Below are positions 1 to 7,321 of a DNA stretch of 64,000 nucleotides, in pieces. This DNA is from Ancylomarina longa (GTDB lineage Bacteria > Bacteroidota > Bacteroidia > Bacteroidales > Marinifilaceae): contig NZ_RJJX01000011.1 of NCBI RefSeq assembly GCF_003996985.1, positions 1 to 64,000 on the forward strand. The letters run 5' to 3'. The notes under the pieces are model-generated. The model was not told where the DNA came from, searched no databases, and saw only the letters and a list, made by a program, of their open reading frames with translations. Position numbers and translations under genes: made by a program. How positions within the stretch are numbered: the stretch's first letter is position 1; each line of letters begins with the position of its first letter.

Positions 1-51
1 CGAAAATACATTGCTGTTAATCGAGCTAAGGCAAAGCCTGCACAAAATTAA
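1..51 (+). CDS. C-terminal tail of a truncated upstream gene
   Basis: The window opens inside an open frame that ends in TAA at 49-51, and the last residues read RKYIAVNRAKAKPAQN. Only 16 residues are visible, so the protein cannot be identified. It lies 32 bases upstream of a double-glycine leader peptide on the same strand. It may therefore belong to a peptide export or maturation operon, but that is inference from position only. Confidence 0.55.
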   Translation, partial: RKYIAVNRAKAKPAQN

Positions 52-83
52 TTGATTTATTAACAATTTAAAATTTTGTGAAA

Positions 84-242
84 ATGAAAAATTTAGAAGA
101 GTTTGGAGTTCAGAAGATGAATGCTCAGGAACTTAAAATTACTGATGGCGGTCGTATTCCTATAATTGATGATGCAAAGGATACTTTTTGGGAATTCGTT
201 GAAGGAATAAAAGATGGATGGGAAGCTGCTAATAAAAATTAA
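84..242 (+). CDS. Small double-glycine leader peptide (bacteriocin-like), 52 aa
   Basis: This 52-residue frame begins MKNLEEFGVQKMNAQELK and has a leader ending in the double glycine of ITDGG at residues 22-23, followed by an acidic, tryptophan-containing core (TFWEFVEGIKDGWEAANKN). Leaders of the form ELxxxxGG are cleaved by C39 peptidase domains of peptide-exporting ABC transporters. No such transporter is in the window, but it could lie upstream of position 1. A second GG peptide follows 15 bases downstream on the same strand. The predicted mature peptide would be about 29 residues. Bacteriocin activity is inferred; a signalling peptide is equally possible. Confidence 0.7.
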   Translation: MKNLEEFGVQKMNAQELKITDGGRIPIIDDAKDTFWEFVEGIKDGWEAANKN

Positions 243-256
243 TAAAAAATAAAATT

Positions 257-421
257 ATGACACTAAAAGAATTATCAAAAACAGAACTTCGAGAATTGGA
301 AGGTGGACGTACATGTGCCGGTTGGGTTGGATATATTTTTGGCTATATGGCTAATAAGAACGCTGGAATATGTGCATCTACAGATCCTGATCTTATGTGG
401 ACTACAAGAGGTGGAATGTAA
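257..421 (+). CDS. Small double-glycine leader peptide (bacteriocin-like), 54 aa
   Basis: This 54-residue frame starts MTLKELSKTELRELEGG and continues into a core with two cysteines (RTCAGW and GICAST) and a hydrophobic GWVGYIFGYM stretch. The ELRELEGG leader is a textbook double-glycine processing signal with cleavage expected after residue 17. The cysteine pair could form a disulfide, as in class II bacteriocins. It is the second gene of a pair with the peptide at 84-242, and a clear terminator hairpin follows at 434-462. Exact function unknown: antimicrobial peptide or pheromone. Confidence 0.75.
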   Translation: MTLKELSKTELRELEGGRTCAGWVGYIFGYMANKNAGICASTDPDLMWTTRGGM

Positions 422-433
422 TCATTAAAATAA

Positions 434-484
434 GCCATCTCAGTGTGTTTTATTGAGATGGCATTTCTTATATTATTTTTTTTA
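434..484 (+). terminator. Rho-independent terminator after the two leader peptides
   Basis: A perfect 9-bp stem GCCATCTCA (434-442) pairs with TGAGATGGC (454-462), followed by a T-rich tract. It closes the short peptide transcript just before the CPBP gene at 486. Confidence 0.8.
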
Positions 485-485
485 A

Positions 486-962
486 ATGAATCCTATAATT
501 GCCTATTTTATCAAAGCTAGATCATTTATTTTTATTTTTGGTTTTCTTAGTCTTATAGTTTTAGTTGATTTGACAGCTGTTTTTCTTCCTGAAACTTGGT
601 TTATTAATCCTGGAGTAGAGATGTCTTTTAGGGAATTTGGCACTGTATTTACTGTAATTACCGGAGTTTTTATTGATCCTATTATAGAAACCTATATATT
701 TCAAATTGGAATTATTTTTCTTGTTCGTAAAGTAATTAATAGGCCGAGATATAATTTACTACCTGCAATTTTATCGTCCGCTATAGTTTTTGGCTGGATT
801 CACGATAATAGTATTGCCTATATGGTTTATGCTTTTTTAATAGGTTTAATTTTGGCTTTTGCCACCTATATTGCAATTTATAAAAGAAGAGCATTTTGGT
901 TAGTAATATGTATCCATAGTATGCAGAATTTGATTGCTTTTCTCATAAATAGTGCCTTGTAG
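486..962 (+). CDS. CPBP-like intramembrane protease, divergent active site (158 aa)
   Basis: A polytopic membrane protein of 158 residues that keeps the layout of the CPBP (CAAX protease/bacteriocin-processing) family. It has an acidic motif on a membrane helix (E68 in PIIETYIFQ), a histidine in GWIHD (H106), and a C-terminal HSMQN (H144, N148). The canonical EExxxR is changed to ETYIFQ, so the second Glu is Thr and the Arg is Gln. CPBP proteins next to bacteriocin genes in Gram-positive bacteria give self-immunity. The double-glycine peptides directly upstream suggest a similar job here. The gene is paralogous to and only 6 bases from the next one. Whether it is still a protease is uncertain. 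Confidence 0.75.
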   Translation: MNPIIAYFIKARSFIFIFGFLSLIVLVDLTAVFLPETWFINPGVEMSFREFGTVFTVITGVFIDPIIETYIFQIGIIFLVRKVINRPRYNLLPAILSSAIVFGWIHDNSIAYMVYAFLIGLILAFATYIAIYKRRAFWLVICIHSMQNLIAFLINSAL

Positions 963-968
963 AAAAAT

Positions 969-1445
969 TTGATAAGTAAAGTGAATAATGTAATGATCCG
1001 ATTTTTTCAGAAGACAAATATTGTTGTTGTTTATTTATTATTTCTAGCATTGGTGTTAATTCCAAATTTCTTGGTTTTATTTTTCCCAAATATTTTTGAG
1101 AACCCAGTCATTTCAATGTTTGAAGATGTAAGTGAAGGAGCCTTATTTGTGATGAGTGTAATTGTGGCTCCTATTTTTGAAACATTGATTTTTCAGACGG
1201 CAATTATTTTTATAATTCAATTTGCAATTCAAAATAAGCTTAAAAGATTTTGGCTTTCTCTTATTGTTTCATCTCTTTTGTTTGCTTTAAATCATATTTA
1301 TAGCATAGCATATTTTTTCTTTGGTATTTATGTTGGTGGTTTGTTCGTAATAGCATACTATGTTGCACAAAAACGAAAAGTATCTGCAACATTGTTTGTT
1401 ATAGCAATTCATATGATGAATAATTTAATTGCCTTTTTTGTTTAA
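969..1445 (+). CDS. CPBP-like intramembrane protease paralogue (158 aa)
   Basis: A tandem paralogue of the preceding gene with about four membrane segments. The motifs are FETLIFQ (E71, T72, Q76), ALNHIYS (H109) and HMMNN (H148, N152). It shares the E-T-x-x-F-Q replacement of the canonical EExxxR signature with its neighbour, which argues for a specialised subfamily rather than random decay. The longest frame uses TTG at 969; GTG at 981 and ATG at 993 are in frame and plausible, and no strong ribosome-binding site decides between them. It probably acts as immunity or accessory factor for the adjacent leader peptides (inference from context). The gene runs straight into the left repeat of a RAYT element. 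Confidence 0.72.
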   Translation: MISKVNNVMIRFFQKTNIVVVYLLFLALVLIPNFLVLFFPNIFENPVISMFEDVSEGALFVMSVIVAPIFETLIFQTAIIFIIQFAIQNKLKRFWLSLIVSSLLFALNHIYSIAYFFFGIYVGGLFVIAYYVAQKRKVSATLFVIAIHMMNNLIAFFV

Positions 1446-1492
1446 GCCACACGAGAGGCCACCCCGCTGCCGCACGAATCCTTTCGTGTGGC
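1446..1492. repeat. Left REP-like inverted repeat of the RAYT element
   Basis: GCCACACGA (1446-1454) pairs with TCGTGTGGC (1484-1492). The inner part, 1465-1492, is the exact reverse complement of 2135-2162 on the other side of the transposase. It can fold as the hairpin GCCGCACGAA-TCC-TTTCGTGTGGC. GC content is far above the surroundings. Confidence 0.85.
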
Positions 1493-1570
1493 TTTCTATC
1501 TCATATTTGTTACTGTAATTGCTTGTTAAACAATACGAATTTTCTACATTAGTAATTTATTTTATTACTT

Positions 1571-2125
1571 ATGAGTAGAAATTATAAATTTAAAAATCCC
1601 GAAGGTGTTTATTTTGTAAGCTTTGCCGTGGTCGAATGGATAGATGTATTTACCAGGCTAGAATACAAGGAAATTTTGCTTGATAGTTTGCGTTATTGTC
1701 AACACCATAAAGGGATGGAAATTTTTGCATGGTGTATTATGACTAATCATATTCACTTGGTATATAAAAGTGTAAATGGTCAAAATCCGGAACTGTTATT
1801 GGGAGATTTAAAGCGATTCACCAGCAATAAATTAGTTAAAGCTATTAAAGTAAATCCGCGGGAAAGTAGAAAAGAATGGCTGCTTGAAAAGTTTAAAAAA
1901 GCAGCAGAACAATCTTCCAATGTAAAGCATTATCAGTTTTGGAGGCATGATAATCGCCCCATAGAACTGTGGAGTAACAAAGTAATCGATGAAAAAATTA
2001 ATTACATCCATAATAATCCGGTAGAAGAAGGATTGGTTACTTACCCTGAAGAATATGTGTATAGCAGTGCGAGAGATTACCGAGGTGACAAAGGTATGTT
2101 GGAGGGGGTTGTCGTAATTCTGTAG
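1571..2125 (+). CDS. REP-associated tyrosine transposase (RAYT, Y1/IS200-like)
   Basis: A 184-residue protein of the Y1 transposase (IS200-like HUH endonuclease) superfamily. The metal-binding HUH motif is NHIHLVY (H60 and H62) and the nucleophilic tyrosine is Y145 in INYIHNNPVEEG. These proteins nick single-stranded DNA and act on REP palindromes. Here a perfect 28-bp inverted repeat with REP-like folding flanks the gene (1465-1492 and 2135-2162), which is the expected genomic context. All catalytic residues are present, so the protein looks intact. It sits inside the leader-peptide/CPBP locus, between CPBP paralogues. RAYTs are usually single-copy domesticated transposases rather than free insertion sequences. 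Confidence 0.9.
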   Translation: MSRNYKFKNPEGVYFVSFAVVEWIDVFTRLEYKEILLDSLRYCQHHKGMEIFAWCIMTNHIHLVYKSVNGQNPELLLGDLKRFTSNKLVKAIKVNPRESRKEWLLEKFKKAAEQSSNVKHYQFWRHDNRPIELWSNKVIDEKINYIHNNPVEEGLVTYPEEYVYSSARDYRGDKGMLEGVVVIL

Positions 2126-2134
2126 AAGTTACAA

Positions 2135-2162
2135 GCCACACGAAAGGATTCGTGCGGCAGCG
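2135..2162. repeat. Right REP-like inverted repeat of the RAYT element
   Basis: This is an exact 28-base reverse complement of 1465-1492. It starts 9 bases after the transposase stop codon and folds as GCCACACGAA-AGGA-TTCGTGCGGC. It may also end the transposase transcript, although no T-tract follows. Confidence 0.85.
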
Positions 2163-2279
2163 AAGGGGAGTCCAATAAGAGGATATTTTATACTTAAAAA
2201 CATTTATTCGGACAATATTTTAAATTTCTTTTTATGTTTTATTTCTGAATATTAAATAATGTTTTAAAATTAAAAAAAA

Positions 2280-2417
2280 ATGATAGAGCTAAATATTGTT
2301 GAATTAGAGGAAATTAATGGCGGGTTTAAACAAGAGGCATATGATGCTGGTTACGAAGCTGGAGCTATTGTAAGAAAAGCGTTTGGATTTTTTGGGCTTT
2401 TCGCGCGCTTTTTATAA
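2280..2417 (+). CDS. Small double-glycine leader peptide, 45 aa
   Basis: A 45-residue frame, MIELNIVELEEINGG followed by a short core rich in Gly, Ala and Phe (EAGAIVRKAFGFFGLFARFL). The leader ends in the double glycine at residues 14-15 (ELEEINGG), the classic signal for C39-peptidase ABC exporters. The core is amphipathic with a basic C-terminal half, as in pore-forming class II peptides. It is followed by a terminator hairpin and then by a canonical CPBP protease gene, so peptide plus CPBP occurs twice in this region. Too short for routine gene callers; function inferred. Confidence 0.68.
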   Translation: MIELNIVELEEINGGFKQEAYDAGYEAGAIVRKAFGFFGLFARFL

Positions 2418-2443
2418 TTAAATCGCATTACTATAACAACTAG

Positions 2444-2488
2444 ATAACGACATTATTTGCAATTTGAATGATGTCGTTATTATTATAT
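2444..2488 (+). terminator. Terminator after the third leader peptide
   Basis: A perfect 10-bp stem ATAACGACAT (2444-2453) pairs with ATGTCGTTAT (2471-2480), followed by TATTATATT. It separates the peptide from the CPBP gene at 2594. Confidence 0.7.
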
Positions 2489-2593
2489 TGTAATTTAAGA
2501 TTAAAAGAATAATTCGTATATGCAATTATCGTTATGGCTAGAATAATAATTAAATGATTTATTTAATCTCAATATAGTTCTCATTATTTTATT

Positions 2594-3274
2594 ATGAATA
2601 TAGAATTTATTAGTATTTATATTAGAAATCCACATTACATAAGAGCGACTAAAATCAATTGGAATGAACTTGTATTATTGGTTTTCTTTTATTTAGTATT
2701 GTCAATATCAATTTCCATTTTTATTGGGGTTCTTGCAATATTCCTAAAATTTGAAAATGCAGTAAATAATGAGAGTGTGAAAACATTATTGATTAAAGCT
2801 GTGTTATTGGGTCCATTTGTTGAGGAAGTATTATTTCGATTACTGTTAAAACCCAAATTAAAAAATCTGATTTTTTTTAGTGTTATCGTCCTACTGCTAT
2901 TGGGTTATTGGTTAGTAATAGGAAAATATTTTCTGTTTATAGTTTTAGTGCCGATTGAATTATTTGCATTTCTTCTTCTGTATAAGAGAAAAAATTTCTT
3001 GTTTAAATTGCAACGTAAGTTCATTAAGTATTTCCCATACATTTTTTATTTGTTCATGCTGAGTTTTGGATTCCTCCATATCTCAAATTTCACATTTACT
3101 AATTTCAATTTTTGGATCGTTTTAATTAGTCCCTTACTAGTAGCACCGCAAATTGTGTTGGGTAGTATTTTAGGATTTATCAGAATGAGGTTCGGCTTTT
3201 TTTATTCTGTCTTATTTCATATTATAATTAATGGAATCGGTGTCTCATTTTTAGTTTTAAAATTGTTGATGTGA
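2594..3274 (+). CDS. CPBP family intramembrane glutamic protease (226 aa)
   Basis: A 226-residue polytopic membrane protein with the full CPBP/Rce1-like signature: EEVLFR (E77, E78, R82) on one helix, FGFLH (H162), and HIIIN (H209, N213) near the C-terminus. In this family the glutamate-activated water cleaves peptide bonds within the membrane; members process CAAX proteins, mature bacteriocins, or give immunity. Unlike the two 158-residue paralogues upstream, all catalytic positions are intact here. The third leader peptide ends 177 bases upstream. Role as maturation or immunity factor for that peptide is inferred from context. Confidence 0.8.
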   Translation: MNIEFISIYIRNPHYIRATKINWNELVLLVFFYLVLSISISIFIGVLAIFLKFENAVNNESVKTLLIKAVLLGPFVEEVLFRLLLKPKLKNLIFFSVIVLLLLGYWLVIGKYFLFIVLVPIELFAFLLLYKRKNFLFKLQRKFIKYFPYIFYLFMLSFGFLHISNFTFTNFNFWIVLISPLLVAPQIVLGSILGFIRMRFGFFYSVLFHIIINGIGVSFLVLKLLM

Positions 3275-3393
3275 GCATTAGTTGAATGGCAAACTATTGG
3301 GTAATTATTTTGCAAAGACAATAAAAAGAAGAATATCACTCATGACATCCTACCCAAACAAAATGTATCGATTAAATTTACATGCGCGTCTCG

Positions 3394-3485
3394 TATTAAA
3401 AGTTGCTTAGCATCTTTAAGATGCTTAGCAAGTCTGTTTTATAAAGATTTGCATCAAAAAAAAGATGAATGTCTGGTTAAAAAGA
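3394..3485. repeat. Left copy of a duplicated intergenic sequence
   Basis: TATTAAAAGTTGCTTAGCA at 3394-3412 recurs identically at 5523-5541. The following blocks ATAAAGATTT, a run of A and GGTTAAA recur in the same order at about 3440-3482 and 5552-5590. The left copy lacks the right arm of the terminator hairpin seen in the right copy, so it looks like a degraded duplicate bracketing the gene at 3520-5451. Confidence 0.7.
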
Positions 3486-3519
3486 ATTCTCCCGTTCCTA
3501 CAAATTGACAATTTTAAAT

Positions 3520-5451
3520 ATGCGTTTAATAAGTCTACTTTTTATTTTATTTGCAACGAGTGCTTTTTCCCAAACAATAATCTCCGGTAAAGTTTCCGAT
3601 AAAAGCAGCAATAAGGCATTGCCTGGTAGTAGTGTTTTTATTAAGGATAATTATTGGGGAACTGTAACCAATAACCAAGGTGATTTTAGAATAAAAATTC
3701 CTGAGAATTATCGCTTTGGTAAACTTTGTTTTAGTAGTATCGGATATAAAACTAAAGAAGTAAGCTTGGATAAAATAAAATCTTCTTTAAAGGTAAATCT
3801 TCAAAAAGACACATGCGATTTGAATGAGGTGTTGGTAATGCCCAAAGATACTTTACTGGCATTGTTGCGAAGGGCTTACCGAAAAATAAAAGATAATTAT
3901 CTGGATGAGGATACCCGAATGAAAGGCTTTTACAGAGAAACATTTTTTTTGGCTGATAGCAAAGAGTATCTATATTTTGGGGAAGCATTGCTTGATATTT
4001 TTAAGACCTCTTATAAAACAAGTTCGGCAGGACAAGTAAAAGTCTTAAATAGCAGAATGAATAAGCATCCCATGTACGATTCTCTAAGCAGAATAATGTG
4101 GTATGGCGGTTTACTGCGTTCGTTAAGAGGGGATGTTGTAAAAAGAAGAAAAGAATTTATTTCTCCTGTTGCTTTTAAAGACTATAAGTATAGCATCAGT
4201 AAAAGTGTTATTGATGGGAGAAAAGCTTATAAAATTGAATTTCTTCCTCAAAAAGATAGTGGTGCAAGTTATAAAGGTGCATTTTATTTGGATGAGGAAA
4301 CCTTAGCTTATGTCTATTTTGATTATTCCAGATCTAAAAACGGCGAGAAAAAACGAAACAAGGAGCTATTCTTGAATGAATTAAAATCTTTGGCAACACA
4401 GTTTAAAGTGAAATATTTAAAAAATGGGAATAAATATTACCTGGCATATAACTCTTATCGTGAACAACTATTCAATAGTAGAATTGGCAAGGATTTAATA
4501 AGTGTTGATGAATATCTTACAAAGGATATTTCAGATACTAATGCGAAGCCAATAGATTACGATGAACAGGTTCAATTGAGAGATGTTTTTTATCTGGAAG
4601 CAAAAAATTATGCTGATACCGATTGGAAAGATGAAACAATACTTGTTGCCGATAGTGCCGTAAATAAATTAATGACATACAACACCACAGAAGCCGATAC
4701 TTTGTTGAAAAAAAAATATGCTATTCCCAAAAATATTCGTTTTAAACGGAAGCTTATAGATATTCTATTCAGAACATATTTCGATTTAGATTTTGCATAT
4801 ACAAGCACAACGCATCCGTCTAATATAAATTTAAGCTATACCCCAACAGCGGAACACAATTTTGCTAATTCTAAACAAATAAGTGAATCGCATTCTTTTT
4901 CCTACGGTATGAAAATGGGATATAAGTTGAATCGAAAAATGGATATTAATTATTACAGTTCAGAATCGATCGGGAAGTACTTATCCGAAAAGCAATCTTT
5001 TGGTATTGCCTACGAGACCCCAATAATTAATAGGGGGAGACAATTGCTGATGATGGGTGGTGTAAACTACTTTTTTTTCAATTCAGGTTATCATATAGGG
5101 GATTTTAAAAATGAGAGATCTTTTCGTGCCGGAGGTAAGAAAATAAGAGCAGATGAAATTGGATTGTTTGTAGGTAAAAAGAAGCAGGGTATTTCGCTCG
5201 ATATAGGTTTGAAAACAAAATTGCATGGGGGTTATAGTATATTTTTATCAGGAGCTTATCAATTGAATTTGTCGGAAAGAGACAGGTTATTTATACGTGA
5301 GAAATCGGGTTTCATTTTCGCCCGTAAAAAGACTGATATTTCTCTAAGTGATTCATCGGTTAAGTATTTCGAAAATGGTATGCAAACCATTAAAACCACT
5401 TTCGATACTGATGACTTTTACTTAAAAGCCGGAATTAGGTTTGCATTTTAA
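3520..5451 (+). CDS. Carboxypeptidase-regulatory-like domain outer-membrane protein (643 aa)
   Basis: Translation from ATG 3520 begins with a signal peptide (MRLISLLFILFATSAFSQ). It is followed by a CarboxypepD_reg-like beta-sandwich at about residues 19-95 (ISGKVSDKSSNKALPGSSVF, GTVTNNQGDFRI). The remaining 550 residues alternate short beta-strands and end in GIRFAF. The terminal phenylalanine is typical of outer-membrane beta-barrels. A TTG five codons upstream would spoil the signal peptide, so the ATG is preferred. The same regulatory domain starts many TonB-dependent receptors of Bacteroidota, but no plug domain is recognisable. Substrate unknown. The gene stands alone, bracketed by a duplicated intergenic sequence. 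Confidence 0.75.
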   Translation: MRLISLLFILFATSAFSQTIISGKVSDKSSNKALPGSSVFIKDNYWGTVTNNQGDFRIKIPENYRFGKLCFSSIGYKTKEVSLDKIKSSLKVNLQKDTCDLNEVLVMPKDTLLALLRRAYRKIKDNYLDEDTRMKGFYRETFFLADSKEYLYFGEALLDIFKTSYKTSSAGQVKVLNSRMNKHPMYDSLSRIMWYGGLLRSLRGDVVKRRKEFISPVAFKDYKYSISKSVIDGRKAYKIEFLPQKDSGASYKGAFYLDEETLAYVYFDYSRSKNGEKKRNKELFLNELKSLATQFKVKYLKNGNKYYLAYNSYREQLFNSRIGKDLISVDEYLTKDISDTNAKPIDYDEQVQLRDVFYLEAKNYADTDWKDETILVADSAVNKLMTYNTTEADTLLKKKYAIPKNIRFKRKLIDILFRTYFDLDFAYTSTTHPSNINLSYTPTAEHNFANSKQISESHSFSYGMKMGYKLNRKMDINYYSSESIGKYLSEKQSFGIAYETPIINRGRQLLMMGGVNYFFFNSGYHIGDFKNERSFRAGGKKIRADEIGLFVGKKKQGISLDIGLKTKLHGGYSIFLSGAYQLNLSERDRLFIREKSGFIFARKKTDISLSDSSVKYFENGMQTIKTTFDTDDFYLKAGIRFAF

Positions 5452-5522
5452 TTGTTTTAGTAGGAGTAACAAATAAAAACATTCAGGATTAAGATGGAAA
5501 CACCAATAGTAGTATAATTTCA

Positions 5523-5601
5523 TATTAAAAGTTGCTTAGCAACTCTCTACAATAAAGATTTTCAGAAAAAAAAGAAGGATGCCCGGTTAAAGCCATCCTT
5601 C
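5523..5601. repeat. Right copy of the duplicated intergenic sequence
   Basis: It matches 3394-3485 over the leading 19 bases and over the A-rich segment. It ends in an intact hairpin (5574-5601) that is missing from the left copy. Confidence 0.7.
5562..5601 (-). terminator. Terminator for the minus-strand gene at 5632-6375
   Basis: GAAGGATG (5574-5581) and CATCCTTC (5594-5601) form an 8-bp stem. On the minus strand the hairpin is followed by a run of eight T. It lies 30 bases past the stop codon of the minus-strand gene. Confidence 0.85.
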
Positions 5602-5631
5602 TAAGAATCCCAAAAATTAAAATAAAACAAA

Positions 5632-6375
5632 TCAATTTTCTGTTACTTCCTCTTCCTCTTTAGCGTTTCTGTGGCGAGTGGTTCGGGAATTTACCCGGCT
5701 ATTAATTTCAACTACAACTTCGTTAACTTCAGCAGCTATTTTATCGTATTCTTCCTTGCCCGTCATGTCTTTCATTACGGCTAAAAAGCGATTAAGTGAT
5801 TCGATAGATTCACGTACTTGCCTGGCTGCTTCTTTCCCCTTGGCATTGGGTTTATCCGCTTCCTCGTCCACTCTTTCGGCTTCTTTATCGGTAAAAGCTT
5901 TTTGAGCAGTTTTTAATTGTGTGTAGCGTTGTTGTGCCGATATTTTTTCAATGGCCTCTGCAAATTCAGGATTAGAATCTATGCGATTAAAAAAATTAAT
6001 CAAACTTGCTGTTTCGTCCTGATAGCCCATTTTATAAATACGCATTTCCGGTGTGCGAATAAGCGTTAGTAATTTGTTCGCATACTCGCGCTTTTCTGCA
6101 TTTAGGCAGTAGGCTTGGGAAAGCACGAAATAGTTAAAACTTTTCCAGGCATTGTCGCGGTTGGCATCTAAATTAAGCATTTCCTCGGTTCGCAAATTAG
6201 CTTTTACAAGCTTCATGTTGTTTTGTAGATAATCCGAAGATTGTTGCACTTTCGTTTTAGCTACTGTTAATTGTAATTCAGTTTCGTCATATTTGTTGAG
6301 AATACTGGAAACTTTAGTGGATAATAGCAGATACTCTGCTAAATGCATAAGGTAGAATTTAATTTTATTAATCAT
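5632..6375 (-). CDS. Helical cytosolic hypothetical protein (DUF6261-like), 247 aa
   Basis: A 247-residue, mostly alpha-helical protein without signal peptide or membrane segment. It starts MINKIKFYLMHLAEYLL and ends in a charged tail (NAKEEEEVTEN). The helical pattern, the length and the taxon resemble the DUF6261 family of Bacteroidota, whose function is unknown. A lysine- and glutamate-rich linker lies near residues 150-185. It is monocistronic with its own terminator at 5574-5601. Family assignment is from memory of the pattern and is tentative; the reading frame is well supported by length and terminator. Confidence 0.7.
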   Translation of the reverse strand: MINKIKFYLMHLAEYLLLSTKVSSILNKYDETELQLTVAKTKVQQSSDYLQNNMKLVKANLRTEEMLNLDANRDNAWKSFNYFVLSQAYCLNAEKREYANKLLTLIRTPEMRIYKMGYQDETASLINFFNRIDSNPEFAEAIEKISAQQRYTQLKTAQKAFTDKEAERVDEEADKPNAKGKEAARQVRESIESLNRFLAVMKDMTGKEEYDKIAAEVNEVVVEINSRVNSRTTRHRNAKEEEEVTEN

Positions 6376-7321
6376 TTTTTTAAAATTTAAATGTAGGTTA
6401 ATTTATTTATGAACAGTTAAATTAGGATTAATGCGGCAAATATCCAACCGTAATAACTATTTAATGTTAATTTGTTGCGTGGATGAAAAGCATTGTAATG
6501 TTCCTAATCCCTGTTAAATTCAAACTTGCAGCAAGTATTCATAATCATTCTAAATTATTTATTTTTGTAATTTTCATACTCAACTTAATTTGGGTTCTGT
6601 CAGGAATGAAATAATTATTTTCCTGATGGGCGTTTCACGATTTTAAATCTCCTCTTTTCAAATATGAGGTTTGTGTAAAGTCGTTGAATATTGTCTCAGC
6701 AGTTTGTCGTTTGTACAATTCTACAATTAGAACAGCTTTGTTAGAGGCTCGGGAACGCCAGGCAAAATTAGTTTCACTTCATTGGATTGTCATTTGTTCA
6801 ATTCCGCTGTTTGAATGCTTACATTAGAGACTCTGGACTGCCAAACTAAATTAGTTTTGGTCCATTGGATTGTTGTTTGTCCAATTCTACAATCCGATTG
6901 GCTTCATTAGAGGCACAGGAACGCTAAACCAAATTGGTTTCGGACAAACTTGAGTATCGGGGATTTGAATCTAAATTAGTTTGGAATAAAATTTTGTAGC
7001 TTACAGGTAATCTCGATTTAGAATTACACTTCCAATAGGTCAGGGATATCCAAATCAATGGCAATTCACACTTAGTGAAGAGCTAAGGGGAGGGTTCTGA
7101 GAGTGTTTTTCTCCTTGTCTCTTCTGATAGCACGCAGATAAAACGGATTTGGCAGCTCTTTTCTTTAAATCTAAATCCTATAATTATTCAACGGAATTAA
7201 ATATCTTTGTCAGTTGATGCGAAAGCGCCTGTTTGGAAGCGTGAAGGAATTGAAAAACAATGTTTTTTAATAAGGAATAGGGAAGCTTTTCGCAATAAGT
7301 ACCAAAACTAGAAGTTAACTG
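6376..7321. other. 946-bp gene-free stretch upstream of lepA
   Basis: Apart from the three 83-bp tandem repeats, no credible gene was seen. A 60-codon minus-strand frame at 7184-7366 overlaps the lepA start and has no family features, so it is dismissed. No clear TAnnTTTG box was found close to lepA; its promoter may be more distant. Confidence 0.6.
6704..6952. repeat. Three 83-bp imperfect tandem repeats
   Basis: Units begin at 6704, 6787 and 6870, exactly 83 bases apart. Each opens with TTGTYRTTTGTNCAATT and carries TTAGAG(G/A)C, GGAACGC or GGACTGCC, and AAATTRGTTT at matching positions; units one and two end in CATTGGAT. Stop codons occur in all frames, so they are non-coding. Confidence 0.8.

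Noticed and set aside
1446-2162. Complete IS200/IS605 insertion sequence
   Set aside because: No TnpB-like gene, and ends are inverted REP hairpins rather than subterminal IS200 palindromes, so RAYT is the better reading.
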